A program made the translations under genes and the position numbers. This document shows positions 35,498 to 47,472 of a DNA stretch of 64,000 nt, in pieces (positions within the stretch are counted from its first letter, which is position 1; every line of letters starts with the position of its first letter). Source of the DNA: Podochytrium sp. JEL0797 (Eukaryota; Chytridiomycota; Chytridiomycetes; Chytridiales; Chytriomycetaceae); the NCBI GenBank assembly GCA_027596195.1, contig JADGJG010000038.1, forward strand, positions 1 to 64,000, written 5' to 3'. The notes beneath the pieces are model-generated. The model made no database searches. It was not told the DNA's origin and worked only from the letters and a program-made list of their open reading frames with translations.

Positions 35498-36140
35498 TTA
35501 GATGAATCCGATTCTGTTGGCAACCTCAAGAGCCTCCACATCCGCATCCAACTTAACGTATGCCTTCTTGTCTCCGGTAGGTCTGATCAAGGTGTTGATC
35601 TTGACAGCGTTGACATCATAAAGACGCTTAACGGCATCTTTGATCTGTCTCTTGTTGCTGCGCACATCGCAAATGAACACCAACGTGTTGTCCTCCTCAA
35701 TCTTCTTCATGGCGCTCTCGCTGTTCAACGGGAACTTGACGACAGCGTGGGCATCCATGGCGGGGACTCTGGGGACAGAGCGACGCGGGTACTTGGGGGC
35801 ACGCGCGAGACGGAGCGTCTTGGGGATGTGGAAGGTGGTGTTGGTGCGGACCTTGCGGACAACCTTTCCGGTTCCCTTAAGGGCAGCCTTCTTGGCAGCG
35901 GCGGCCTTCTTGACGGCGGGAGCGGCTATTTGATGGGGAGGGGGCATAGTGTTCGTTTAGGGTCATGATGGTTTGAAATTCGTTTCGTGGGGTTGTCGAT
36001 GCATTTGGTATTTCGAGTCCAGAATAAGTGAGAAGAATCATTCCATAGGATGATTCTTGACAGTCGATGGTCGTTTGAAGCAAGTGGTTGTGAGTTTGAA
36101 TCAAAGCAGTTCGCTTACCAGCAACGTTCTTGGGAGCCAT
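35498..36140 (-). CDS. RPL25: 60S ribosomal protein uL23 (149 aa, 2 exons)
   Basis: Exons 36140-36119 and 35925-35498 close in phase. A basic Ala/Lys-rich N-terminus, used as nuclear import signal and rRNA contact in yeast Rpl25, precedes the conserved core ([60 protein letters not shown]) and the usual ending VANRIGFI. The protein sits at the polypeptide exit tunnel and helps recruit SRP. The short first exon and a larger first intron (36118-35926) follow the usual ribosomal-protein pattern in fungi. It is convergent with the SerRS gene, with 49 bp between stops. Confidence 0.96.
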
Positions 36141-36853
36141 TTCTGAATGTATTCGAAAAGCGGAGGGAAGGATATAAAATGGACACAGTCAGTATATACG
36201 TCTGTTTCGAGAGTTTCGAGAGGAGGGAGTTGAAGTGGGAGTTGGCACGAGCTCTGAACTCCGATTGCACTCCTTCGCAAATCCATCTGATCCCAGGCCA
36301 GACTCCAACAAATCAACCCTCAGGCATCATGGTTCCACCTCCAAGATTCGTTTTCCTGCAGTTTTGACGAGTCGGGAGGGACACTGGCTTCCACGTCAGA
36401 CGAAGAAGCAGATGCCTTCGTCCCCACAACATCATCAAGTCATTCGGTTCGACACAATCGATTGCTATACGATGAATAGTCTCTCTGCTGATGATTCGGA
36501 GGCGGTGCGATGGTCTGATGCGGTGGGGATGGGGCAAGGACGGGTCGGCACGAACGATTTTGCGAGAAAGGGGGTCGAAAGCGAAATGCAATCTCCATGA
36601 CCAAGGCCTTTCCCCACACCAGGGATCACAACCCGTCCCTGCTTGCATGGAGAAAAATTAAAACTTCGGCGTCCGTACATCGTATCATAAGTGAGTGAGA
36701 AAGAGAGAATGGGAGAGAACGCAGTTTCCACGGACTTCGGACCGTTCGGTTGATGAACAAGAAACTTTCGCGATACGGTCAGAGCATCCCCCCTCCAGAA
36801 AGCATAATAAACATCGTACAAGTTCGATTTATCAAATTTATTGGCGATAAAAA
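36141..36853. repeat. Spacer between uL23 and eL27 holding duplicated block, copy 1
   Basis: About 36427-36600 is nearly identical to 37708-37890 in the same orientation, roughly 1290 bp apart. The pair therefore flanks the eL27 gene. The copies differ by a few substitutions and keep an open frame on the plus strand (MNSLSADDSEAVRW here), but there is no start context, domain or splice pattern to support a gene. The rest is the presumed uL23 promoter and eL27 terminator region. Confidence 0.65.
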
Positions 36854-37446
36854 TTAGAAGCGGAGCTTCTGGAAGAACCACTTGTTTTTTCCGCTGTTGT
36901 ATCTCTCTTCCAAAAGCTTCTTGATGGCTTTTTTGGAGGTCTCACGCTGGGAGGGCTCCTTGAAGGACTCGGCAGTGAGGACGGACTTCAACTCGAGATC
37001 GAAGTTGTAACTAAAGAAAATCGCGTTCCGTTAGAAAGGCTGGCAGAAACAATACGGAATTGAGCGAATAGCAAAGAACACGTCGAAACGAAGACCAAAT
37101 TGAATTGGATTCTTGCATTCAGAAAGCGTCTCCGACACCCGTTGCGAACCCCGAGAATTTCGCACATCGCAACAGAACGAAACTAGAAAACATACCGAGT
37201 GGGGAGGATGTGGTTGTAGTTGATGGTCTTGATGAACGGCTTGACCTTGGAGCGCTTGGCAATCTTCTTCTGTCCCATACCCTTGGTGATCTTCAACGGG
37301 TAACGCTCGATTCCGGCAATGACGGCGTGGGGGTATGGCTTAGAGCCAGTACCTTCGTCAAAGTTCTTGACAATGACAGCCTTTCTTCCGGCGTAACGAC
37401 CAGAGAGAACGAGGACGACTTTTCCGCTCTTGAGGAACTTGACCAT
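36854..37446 (-). CDS. RPL27: 60S ribosomal protein eL27 (135 aa, 2 exons)
   Basis: Exons 37446-37196 and 37010-36854 close in phase. The product starts [20 protein letters not shown] (KOW-type strand) and continues [20 protein letters not shown] and [20 protein letters not shown], ending [11 protein letters not shown], all standard for eL27. Length matches the family exactly. The single intron falls after the conserved HILPTR. It lies in tandem with uL23 and is bracketed by two copies of a 175-bp duplicated block. Confidence 0.96.
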
Positions 37447-38164
37447 TTTCTGCGAGGGAATTCGAGGAAGAGGGGGGAAAGAGAGGTTTAGATTTGGCAA
37501 TCTACGTGAGAGAGTGGGCGTGGGAGAGTCCGTCGAGTATGCTTTCGGCTGCCTCGGAAACGTCAGGCTCCGCACCCCATTCCTTCCAAGATCAGCCTAA
37601 CATTACGAGACCGTCCCAACTCCGATTCGCAAAGATTTCGACATTCAGAAAGGCGGGTCCATCCGCGGTTGCTGATGCCACTCTCGAGTCAGCAAGACAT
37701 CTGCTTCCCATTCAAACAACATCATCCCGTCATTCGGTTCAACGCAATCCCTTTCAATACGATGAATAGTCTCTCTGCTGATGATTTGGAGGCGGTGCGA
37801 TGGGCTGATGCGGTGGGGATGGGGCAAGGGCGGGTCGGCACGAACGATTTTGCGAGAAAGGGGGTCGAAAGCGAAATGCAATCTCCATGACGAACACCAT
37901 TCCCCACATCAAGGATCGCAACGCGTTCCTGTCTCCCCGCTGCATGTCCTGCACTATATTCAATTGATACTATCGATTTAGTTAGACTTCATTCACATTT
38001 TTGGAATTTGGCATCCAATGAATTCCTTTTTTTGCAAAATGCAGTCGCTCTGCACCAACAAACCGCGTGGAAAAGGAGGGAAAAGCAGTTTTTATTGCAT
38101 CGTTAAACCGCTCCTTAAAGCCGCCGTCCTCCTACATTGCTGCGAGCGAAAAGGAGGACGGATT
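37447..38164. repeat. Spacer with duplicated block, copy 2
   Basis: Contains the second copy (37708-37890) of the block found at 36427-36600, here reading MNSLSADDLEAVRW in the plus-strand frame. Remaining sequence is presumed eL27 promoter and unassigned spacer. No gene is supported. Confidence 0.6.
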
Positions 38165-38735
38165 TGCGCCATAGTTAATGGAGAAAACCGGCCATAAATT
38201 GCTCATTATAATGTTGATCGGAGTTGAGGGAAATGGGGTGTTCAGGTCGCGGTCAAGCGTCAACTGTGGCAGCGAAAAAAAATCTCCATTGTGTCCCCAG
38301 CAGCAATTGCATGCCACAAGCCACGTCCCATGGACCCACAAGGGAGAAGGTTTGGATGAAAACGTTCACTAACGTCCGTGATTCAAGCATCATCTGCCTC
38401 TCGCCAGTCGATTTCTTCTCGGTTGCTTCGCGCAGCGCGACCCTCCTGTTTCCACCGCTGTGTGAGCCATCGCAACGATAAAATCGAAATCAAATGCACG
38501 GAATCATCATTTGATGTTTTCATATCTTGAACGCGGTCAAATCCTGTTTCGCAGACCGCCACACGTCCACCCGGGCCCCCACGTCAAACAAGAATATTTT
38601 GCCGAAACATGATTCCGCGTTTTTTTTCGAAATATTGGCAGCTTCCTCGCATGCAAACCGCGAGTGAAACTATTTGTTATGACAGAACCCTGTCCGAGGG
38701 AAATAACACCACGGTTTCGACGCCCCCCATTTTCT
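38165..38735 (-). repeat. Dispersed repeat, copy B (inverted relative to copy A)
   Basis: Reverse-complement match to 472-1092, diverged but continuous. It covers the ATG-GCTC block near 38465, the AAATCGACTGGCGAGAGGCA block near 38410, and the GGGACGTGGCTTGTGGCAT block near 38320. This copy has only a six-C run where copy A has the 55-C tract. No ends typical of a known element were seen. Confidence 0.75.
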
Positions 38736-40365
38736 CCACCACCGAAACCGCATTCCATGGCATCTCGTTCTTCTGAAAACCCGCGAAAAAAGTTGGCGAC
38801 GTGGATTTTCTCAAGGCACGCACACCCCTCGAAATTCTCCACACGATTCGAAATTCAAACTCCGGTCTGTTTCTCTCACGAGTGCAACACGAAAAAGCGA
38901 TTCAAAAAAACGTGCCAAAAAACCCGGTCCTCCAACTGTCGACTTTGCCGGTCGTCCAGCGCGCCACTCATCGCACAGCCATACATCTATATCAAGACAC
39001 CTCTTCTTATACTCGCTGTCGCTGTCGAGATATCTGTCCCTCCCTTTGCCCATCGCCACATATTATTTGGTTTCTGGCGCGTTTGCCTGAAGTGCTGCAC
39101 GTCGCCCTGGCTTCTTCTCGCATCTTCCACGGATCTCTCAAAGTTTGCACACACTATCTAGAACAGTAAGCCCTTCTTTCTGACACGTCCAGCGCAATCT
39201 TCTCCCCTTCTTTGAAGCTGTAATTTTTTTGACAGTTGTTTTCCATCACCTCAAACACAGCGATCCCAACACACAACACGCATCCTACTGTCCTACACAC
39301 CTTTGGCACCCTACTGACTTGACATGGAGATGGCTCTGGCTTCGTGGATCGCAAGTGGCACCCATCCCGCGACCAACTCAACCCACAAACACCTCACAAG
39401 ACAAAGGCAACTCCACGTGACGGGTCGCGCGCCAGGCAAGATAAAAAGGTAAACACACTCTGCCTTGTTATTGGACCTCCTGTTCATTATGTCTCTCCAT
39501 CTTTCTTCCTCGCTGCCCCTTTTTGTTTGTTTTGCGAATTGTTGGCTGACAATATTTCCACTCACCCCCCGTGAACAAAAAAATAGAAGCACCTCCTTCA
39601 AGAGCACTACACCAGCGCGGGTCCCAAGTCATCTCACTGCAGCATTCAGCAACAATACCCATGGCATTCTCAGGCCCGGACGCCAAAACAAACTGTTTCT
39701 CAAGACTCTGTCCCCTCCATCTCTTGCGTTCGGGAACGCAAGCCGTCAACCCCTACGTAGAGCGGTATGTCCAAATTTTTACTATTTTTTGTCATCGTTT
39801 GAGAGACAGATTGTCGCCAACCATCATTTTTAATGTTTCTTGCACACACACATACAGATTCCACTGCCCAACCAAGCAACGTTGACGCGTTTCACAACCG
39901 CCACCGCTTCAGGACCACGCGCGTCATCAACTCGGACAAGAAGCCGAACCCGCCATGGGGTGTCCGAAACAGAAACTACCACTCCCGAGTGGAAAAAATC
40001 TCCCATAATATTCTTCTGAAAGTTCAGTGAGATCTTTCGAAAATCTCAGTCAGAATTTTCAAGCTTTTCTTTCTTAGCATTCCTCGGAAGAATCTCCTCA
40101 GTGATTCTTCGAGGCGACTGAATGTTAAATAAGATTATGCAGATTTGTTTTTGGGCATTCTTATGAATGTTATTGGCCAATCCAATCCAAATTTCGAGAG
40201 AGAAATTGAAATGAAAAGTTCTGAGCTGTTCTGAAGGGGAATCCTGTCTATTAATTTCTATCTTTATGTTCTAAACGATTCTTATGGAAATGATTTCCGA
40301 TTCTCTTGAAATAAAATCTTGCTGGATTTTTGAAGATAAAGAAACGAGGTCTCAATTATTCCAAT
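38736..40365. other. Gene-poor spacer with small doubtful frames
   Basis: I found no recognisable gene. A short frame from 39661 (MAFSGPDAKTNCFSRLC) with a donor-like site near 39764 and an acceptor near 39860 would give a protein of about 50 residues; it could be a small gene but nothing supports it further. From 40020 to 40350 the sequence is strongly AT-rich with repeated AGATTTT/GAAATCT-like words, similar in texture to 45540-45850 on the far side of the transposase. Confidence 0.45.
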
Positions 40366-41590
40366 TTATTCGAAAAAGTCGGAAGGAAAAAGTCGTGTAT
40401 AAAGAATGAAACCCTGGCGGGAAAAAGAAAAAGACAAAACCACGATAGTTTCCAAGGTCAGGGATGTGGAGCCAATAACATCAGTCGTAAACCCTTTCAA
40501 ACGATTCTTGAGTGCAGAAAGCTTGACGGAGACAACTTTCTTGCCGTTGAAAACCTGCTCGCTGGACATGGCCTGGAACCCGTCGAGTTTCTGCAAAGTG
40601 AAGGAAGTCAGGTGATCGAATTTCTATGCATGCAGCGAATGGAAACGTACCTTAATCTCATTAAAAACAACATCAACCATACGCGCGATTGGCACCGGCT
40701 TCACGTCGTAATCCGTGAAAATGACCACTTTAGACTTCTCAAACCTGGAGGCGTGGGTGTAAGAGCCGGAGCGGAGATAATCGCCGTACATGATGCGCGC
40801 AACGTGTGGAAGGAATGTGCGCTATAAAGGAAATATTCATTGGTTTTTAGGGTTATAATTTTAAGTGAACCTACTTCAAACTCAGTTTGCGATGCCGACA
40901 CGTTCGCTTGCTCACGCAGGTCAACGAGCAACAAGGTGTTGACTGCCATGAGTTCCTTGGACGAGAACTGTGGGTGTAATAAGGATGGTATAAGGGATAA
41001 GCGTTATTGATTTAGCAAACAAGAAATCGTACCGCTAGGAATTCTTCAAGCCTGGGTCTCTTCGATGGAGGAAAAGGACCCAGACGCATGAGGGCCTCCA
41101 TTCTGGCAGAGTCGTCAGGAAAAGTGTTGCCGCCAGTCGTCAGCGCGTTGGAGGCACCGGATCCGGAAGTCATTGGGGGAACACCACCGCCGAGCGTTGT
41201 GCCGGGAAGAGAACGTGGGAAGAGACCGCCAGACGACGTGCCAGAAAGAGAACGTGCGAAGAAACCGCCGGAAGACGTGCCAGGAAGAGCACGCGCGAAG
41301 AGCCCGCCGGAAGAGGTACCGGGATGAGCAGAAAGACCAAAATGATCCCCGCCAAGGTAGGCGCCGTTGAGGAGACTTGGACTTGCCGTAGCAGCAGCAG
41401 CCACGCTGCGAGGGCGAGACGAACTTGCTGCAGGAGTGGACTGCCCAATTCGCAAACCAGCAGGCGTGGTTCCATTCGGGGTCCCGGCCGAAGAGGTGTC
41501 TTGCTGGGTGGAGCCGGTGTCTTGGTTGGCAGAGTTGGTGGAGAGGAAGTGGCGATTGCCGCCACCGAGAATGGGGCTCGTGCCGGACAT
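40366..41590 (-). CDS. Protein of unknown function with 14-residue tandem repeats (348 aa, 4 exons)
   Basis: Exons 41590-41033, 40967-40875, 40821-40651 and 40590-40366 close in phase, so this is very likely a real gene. The N-terminal 185 residues are Ser/Gly/Ala-rich and contain about four repeats built on LPGTSSGGLFARS. The C-terminal half looks folded (KELMAVNTLLLVDLREQANV, HVARIMYGDYLRSGSYTHAS, VVIFTDYDVKPVPIARMV) but matches no family I know. The start lies 120 bp from the divergent transposase start at 41711. It could be cargo or an accessory gene of the element, or a host gene beside an insertion; the sequence alone does not decide. The last 25 residues are hydrophobic and could instead be read-through of an unspliced intron. 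Confidence 0.65.
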
Positions 41591-41710
41591 CAGTGATTGT
41601 ATTGTGAGGATGTTTTGTTTTTGCGATTTTTCTTTTTGAGTGGACTGTCAGGCCCCTCCAGCCAATTCAATTACATTTTTAATCATAAATCTTTAATCAA
41701 AAAATTTACG

Positions 41711-44700
41711 ATGTCAGTCTTCACCCGCACGTCCACAGCCTGGGAATGCTCGATCTGCCGGACCACGTTTGAGTTGAAGCCTTCCCTAACCAAAGAGGGT
41801 CTCCACGTCACAAGCAGAAGACATCAAGACAGTTTGCCACTTCATGATCCCACTCAACCAATCACGAACCCTCTTTGGCAAATCCCTGCTGCTGCTGTCG
41901 GAGTCGAGCCCATCATGAATATAAATCCGGCTTTCCAAGGTTCCTTTATCGATTCTGACGACGAGTCGTTTCATCCCGCTGAATCCGAGCGCGAGCCATT
42001 CTCTGAAGATGAAGAGGAGCCCCTAGTTGTTGGAGATTTCGATCAAGATTTGGATGCAGGGGATAATGTGAATCGCGAGATGCTGTCTGCGTGGGGTTTC
42101 AAAGTGGATTCGAATCGATATGGCCAACGTGGGATTCACTTCCCATTCAAGTCAAAACTCGACTTTGATGCTTCTCTCCTCTTCAGCGGCATTGGGAGCT
42201 CCGCTTTTTCCAGAAAACAAGAGCAAAAAGTTCTCACAACTTTTGCTCCCAAGCTGTCGCACCACCGCTTGCTCCAATATCGAAACGATGTTCTTGCACT
42301 GTTCAACGCCCGCCCCAAGGAAATTTCCCTTGCACAAGGCCCAGCGTTCTATCTCGATATCGGAACGTCCCTCGCGCTTCTTTTCGCGAACCCGCGCAAA
42401 CGAATCCTGCTTCACCTGCTCCCCGAGTATTCAGATTCTCCTTCCGAGCTTTACCAGTCTGGAAAGTGGTTGGACGAAATTCCCGCACCCATGGTTCGCG
42501 AGAAGCGCGGGGGGGGTGTTTTGGACGTGTTCATCAATGAACCCTACCTTTTCGACGAGCGTAACAGAGTTGTTCCGATTACATTTGTTGTGAAGGACGG
42601 CGATGTTGTGGCCGTTGGATATTCGTGCACTTTGTATGTCCATGGTGGAGATGGAGAGCGCTTTCTCCAAGTCACAACAACGCGAACTCAGGTGGGTTTT
42701 TTCATTCATTTTCGAAATGAACTAAATCCGTGTTCCGGGTTAGGTCAAAGTCGCCAACATCCAGTGCCGTTTCGAAAAGCGTGATGGCGAACATGTCTCC
42801 TTCGACGGAGACTTCGATCGCGAGTTTCAGGAGTCAGTTCGAAGCGGTTCCCCGTTGCGAGCGCTTGCAGGCAGGCTTCGAGTGTTTACGGTGCCTCTCT
42901 CCTTCTTCAACGACGACACCAGCGGGAACGTGTCGAAAGTGTGGAACAAATACGAAAGCTGGTTGTTTACGCCTGCTGGTTTACCATTCCATGAGACGCA
43001 GAAGCAAGAAAACATCTTCTTTGTGCTCACGTCGAAGTATTCTTCAGCGTTTGAGAGTGCCAAAGTTATTTCGGAGAGTATGCGCTCCTTTCGGAAAGGC
43101 TTTAAGGTGTTTGACTCTCTGTTGGGCGAGTGGGTCATCCTTCTCGGTAACACTGCCCATCCTTCCCACCCCTCCTCTCCTCCGTTTCTAACACCACGCA
43201 ATTGAACAGTCATAATTTTTCAACTCATTGGCGACAACCCCGCGTCTTCGGCCATTGTTTCTCACATGGGAACAAAATCCATCCTTCCTTGCCGAATTTG
43301 CAATGTCGCTTCACCCACGGATTCTCGAAAACTCGCTGCTTTCTTGATGCGGCCCTCGAACAATGCCATCTTCACTTCTTCATCAGTTAACAAGGAATTG
43401 TTGTTGGAGGCCATGGAGGCAGTCAAAGCCGGCGATACATCCGAAACTGCCATCCTTGCGTTGCTCAAATCCAAGGGTGTCAAGGATCCCAACTTCAACG
43501 CGTTCCTCAAGAACTTCTTTCTTCTGCCGGGCATGAACCATCTTTTTGGTTTGGTGAACGAGGATCCCTTTTTCGACGGCGCAATGGATACTCCCATCGA
43601 GTTGCTGCACTGTGTGCTTTTGGGTGTCGTTCGGTACTTGGTGATTGCGGTGACGGATGGCCTCAAAAAGGAAGACAAGCAGCACCTGAAGGCGGTGTTT
43701 GAAGGCATTTCGCAGCATGGCCTTTTGACAAAAATCAACGGCCACACAATTGTGAGGATACCCCCTTCCTTCTGCTATAATCCCTTTATCGATATTCTAA
43801 CAGAATTCTGGTGCAGGTTCAGTATGTTAAATCGCTGAATGGGAAAGGGTATCGCTCCTTCGTTCAGGTTGCTCCTTTTGCACTTGCCGGCTCCATTGAC
43901 CAAGTCGAGCTTGACGTCTGGATTGCTCTGTGCCACCTTGTCTCCCTTCTCTACAGCAGCGAAGCTCCCGATGGATACGCCGAGACCGTGGACAACGCGC
44001 TGGATTGTTTTGTTCTTGCCGCGACCAAGTCAAAGCATTTTCGTGTGCTGATCAAGCCCAAGCTGCACTTGCTGCGCCATGCCATCACATTTATTCTGCG
44101 ATTCGGAGTTCCAAGACTGTCCGCGTCGGAGGCTTTTGAGAGCTCAAACAAGATTATTCGCAGCTGCATCATCCATTCCAATCGGCAGAACACCTCCAAA
44201 GACGTCGCGCAAACATTCGCAGTGGACCAATGCATGCGGCATATCTCTGACGGCGGCTTTTTCTACCTGCACGACACATTCCAAAATAACCCTCGCCTCG
44301 CGTCTGAGACTCTGATTGATCGCGTCAAGACGGACATCAAGATTTCATGCTTTGCTGTCTACTTTGTCGCTGGAACCATGTCTTTCATGAAAGTTACCCG
44401 TGTCCGCAAGAACGCTCACACTTTGGACGGGGTGGTCTTCACCCTCACTGGCGAATACAAATACGGCTGCCCTGTTGTCGAGTCTTCCGGATTTGTTGCC
44501 CGCTGCAGTTTCAAACAAGCCTCATTGATCAATGTTCAGCACCTATGCGACGCGGGCTGCATGATTCGCGAATGCGGCCCCGCGTATTCTGGCTTCGGGC
44601 ATCGTTTCTTTCGACAGCATTCCGATAGTGCGCTTTTCTGCATCAACGTTTTCCATTTCAAGACGCGGAGACTCATTTCTTCATGCCTCCAAGGATTCGA

Positions 44701-45096
44701 AGCTGTGGACCAAGACGTTTTGTGCCAGGCCATCGTTGACAACTACGTGAAACCGGGCTCCAGGAAAAAAAACGCACTTCAGCGGAGGGAGAACCGGATG
44801 TGGAGACGGAACCGGATGCTCCAAGGTCGCGGCGACTTGCTGGATCAGCTCAATCGAAAAAGCGAACCAGGGCTGCATCTGCTGACGCCTCTGGTGAGGC
44901 TTCTGCTGAGGAAGAACCCACGAGAGTCCTTCGCTCTGCCGCCAGGCGGCAACTTATTGATGATGCTGTTGCGGCTGAAGAGGTGGAAGCTGAGATGGAG
45001 GCATTGGAGCAATGTGAATTCTCGGCGTCTTCGAAAGAAGGATCAATTTATGCTCATTCCCATTCTGAATATTCCGATGATGACGTTTTAGAATAA
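41711..45096 (+). CDS. Plavaka/CACTA-like DNA transposase, 4 exons, late frameshift
   Basis: Exons 41711-42691, 42744-43146, 43210-43751 and 43817-45096 join in phase up to 44765. The start reads MSVFTRTSTAWECSICRTTF (a zinc-binding CxxC pair), then an acidic linker. The core has FQLIGDNPASSAIVSHMG with CRICNV, then FFDGAMDTPIELLHCVLLGVV, KSLNGKGYRSFVQVAPF and ASEAFESSNKIIRS. This order is what I recall from the large fungal transposase family called Plavaka, allied to CACTA/En-Spm and KDZ elements. At the eight-A run 44765-44772 the frame ends in basic, unnatural sequence to 45091. One base of shift gives an acidic tail that stops at 45096 and matches the tail of the deleted copy downstream (ALEQCEFSASSKEGS against ALEEFEISESSEEGS). 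So this copy has a frameshift, a base-call error, or slippage at the A-run. Confidence 0.75.
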
Positions 45097-45149
45097 AATA
45101 ATTGGAGAAAGGGAAGACAACAATTGGGCAGCAATTCTATGATCAAAAA

Positions 45150-45540
45150 AATTCGGTGGCCATCTTCACTCTTACATCCACGGGCTGGGAATGCTCGATC
45201 TGTCGAGCCGCGTTCGCAGGGAAGCTGTGTTTATCCAAAAGCGTCTCTACGTCAATACCAGAAGACATCGAGAGGGTTTGACAATCACATCCCACCAATC
45301 ACAAACCCTGTCAGGCAAATTCAACGAGTTTTCACGCCGAATCCGATCTCTCCTTCTTCAACGACAACACCAGCGGGAACGTGATGAAGAAATGGAACAA
45401 AAATGAGGGCTAGTTGTGTATGATTGCTGCACGAGACGCAGAATTAAGATCGAAGCAGTGAACAAGGCGCTGGAGGAATTTGAAATCTCGGAGTCGTCAG
45501 AAGAAGGTTCAATACTTTAAATTTTAGAATAAAAATGGTA
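45150..45540 (+). mobile_element. Internally deleted derivative of the neighbouring transposase element
   Basis: Three blocks match the upstream element in the same order: 45165-45310 with the 5' coding end (about 41723-41885), 45350-45412 with an internal part (about 42898-42962), and 45455-45536 with the 3' end (about 44990-45096). Everything between is missing, leaving about 0.4 kb of a 3.4-kb gene. Stops and indels show it cannot code for a transposase. It could be a non-autonomous passenger or simply a decayed copy. Its tail supports the shifted frame proposed for the full element. Confidence 0.75.
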
Positions 45541-46244
45541 TTAAACTTTTGTCATGATAGTGGTGAGTCCTCCAAAAGATCCTGTAATAATTAAAAAGAA
45601 ATGTTTGGAAAGAATTTTTGCCGTAAAAATGTTGGAAAACACCCAGGAGAAATATCTCGAAAGAGTTGTGATTCTTCTCCCCAGATATTCCATCCGCATT
45701 CTTGTACGAGATTTTTCTTTGAAATCTCCAAAAATTTCTCGATCTCACAATATTTCGGCTTGAAACCATTGCACAGATTTTTGTGAATCTCTGACGACAT
45801 TTACGTCCAAAAAATATCCCTTCACATTTTTTCCAACCGGGAGTGTAGCCGGAGAATGTTGAAAGCCAAGAAAAAATGTCGCAGTCGGAATCTACTGGCC
45901 TGTTGTTCACTGTCGATTTGGTCCTCGTTCTTGGCCAGTTTGGGTCTTGGGTTCCTTTTTCAATCGAGTGGTTTCGGGTCTCCAAGATAAGTATTGTTCC
46001 CTCTCACGCCGTTGTCCAGTCCCTGGTAGTCTAGTTTACGCGAGGAACTGTTCCCTTATGTATAATGGGTGTGTGCAAGTGTAGCGGCGGCTGGGTTTGA
46101 ATTTACTGCGCGTTTGTTCGTGTCGAGGATATTCTTGAAGAATGAGAGAACTATCAACAGTGGATAAAATATATTTAATTGCATTTCCATTGGCAGTCTG
46201 ATTTTATCCAATTTTATTCAAAATCTTTCAAACGCCTAGAATAT
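45541..46244. other. AT-rich spacer
   Basis: About 0.7 kb between the deletion derivative and the calmodulin stop. The part 45540-45850 is AT-rich with short inverted words (for example GAGATATC/GAATCTC-like) reminiscent of 40020-40350. No gene, RNA or clear repeat end is supported. Confidence 0.5.
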
Positions 46245-47204
<960 letters not shown>

Positions 47205-47472
47205 GTTGGTTGGGATCAGATTTTTGACGCCGATTTTGTCAAGGCGATGAGTCTTGTGTCTTCGTTCCACATGCACGCGGGTCGCGTTAATTTGCATGGA
47301 GCCCGCATTCCAACCTAGAATTCACGCAATGTGTGAACACTCCCCCTCCAACAGCATCAGAACATCACACGCGCTTCAAAATGCAGACGCATATTTCTCA
47401 ATCCATTTATTCGTGGAAGCAACTCGTGTGGAATCATTCGACAAAAACAACAGTGCCCTCCTCTTTTCAGAT

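Noticed and set aside
38664..39169. Overlapping Arg/Ser/Cys-rich frames
   Set aside because: No domain, no splice pattern, and unusual composition; probably random open frames beside the dispersed repeat.
45524..45985. 153-residue minus-strand frame in AT-rich spacer
   Set aside because: Composition (Phe, Asn, Lys-rich) follows the base composition; no domain or intron evidence.
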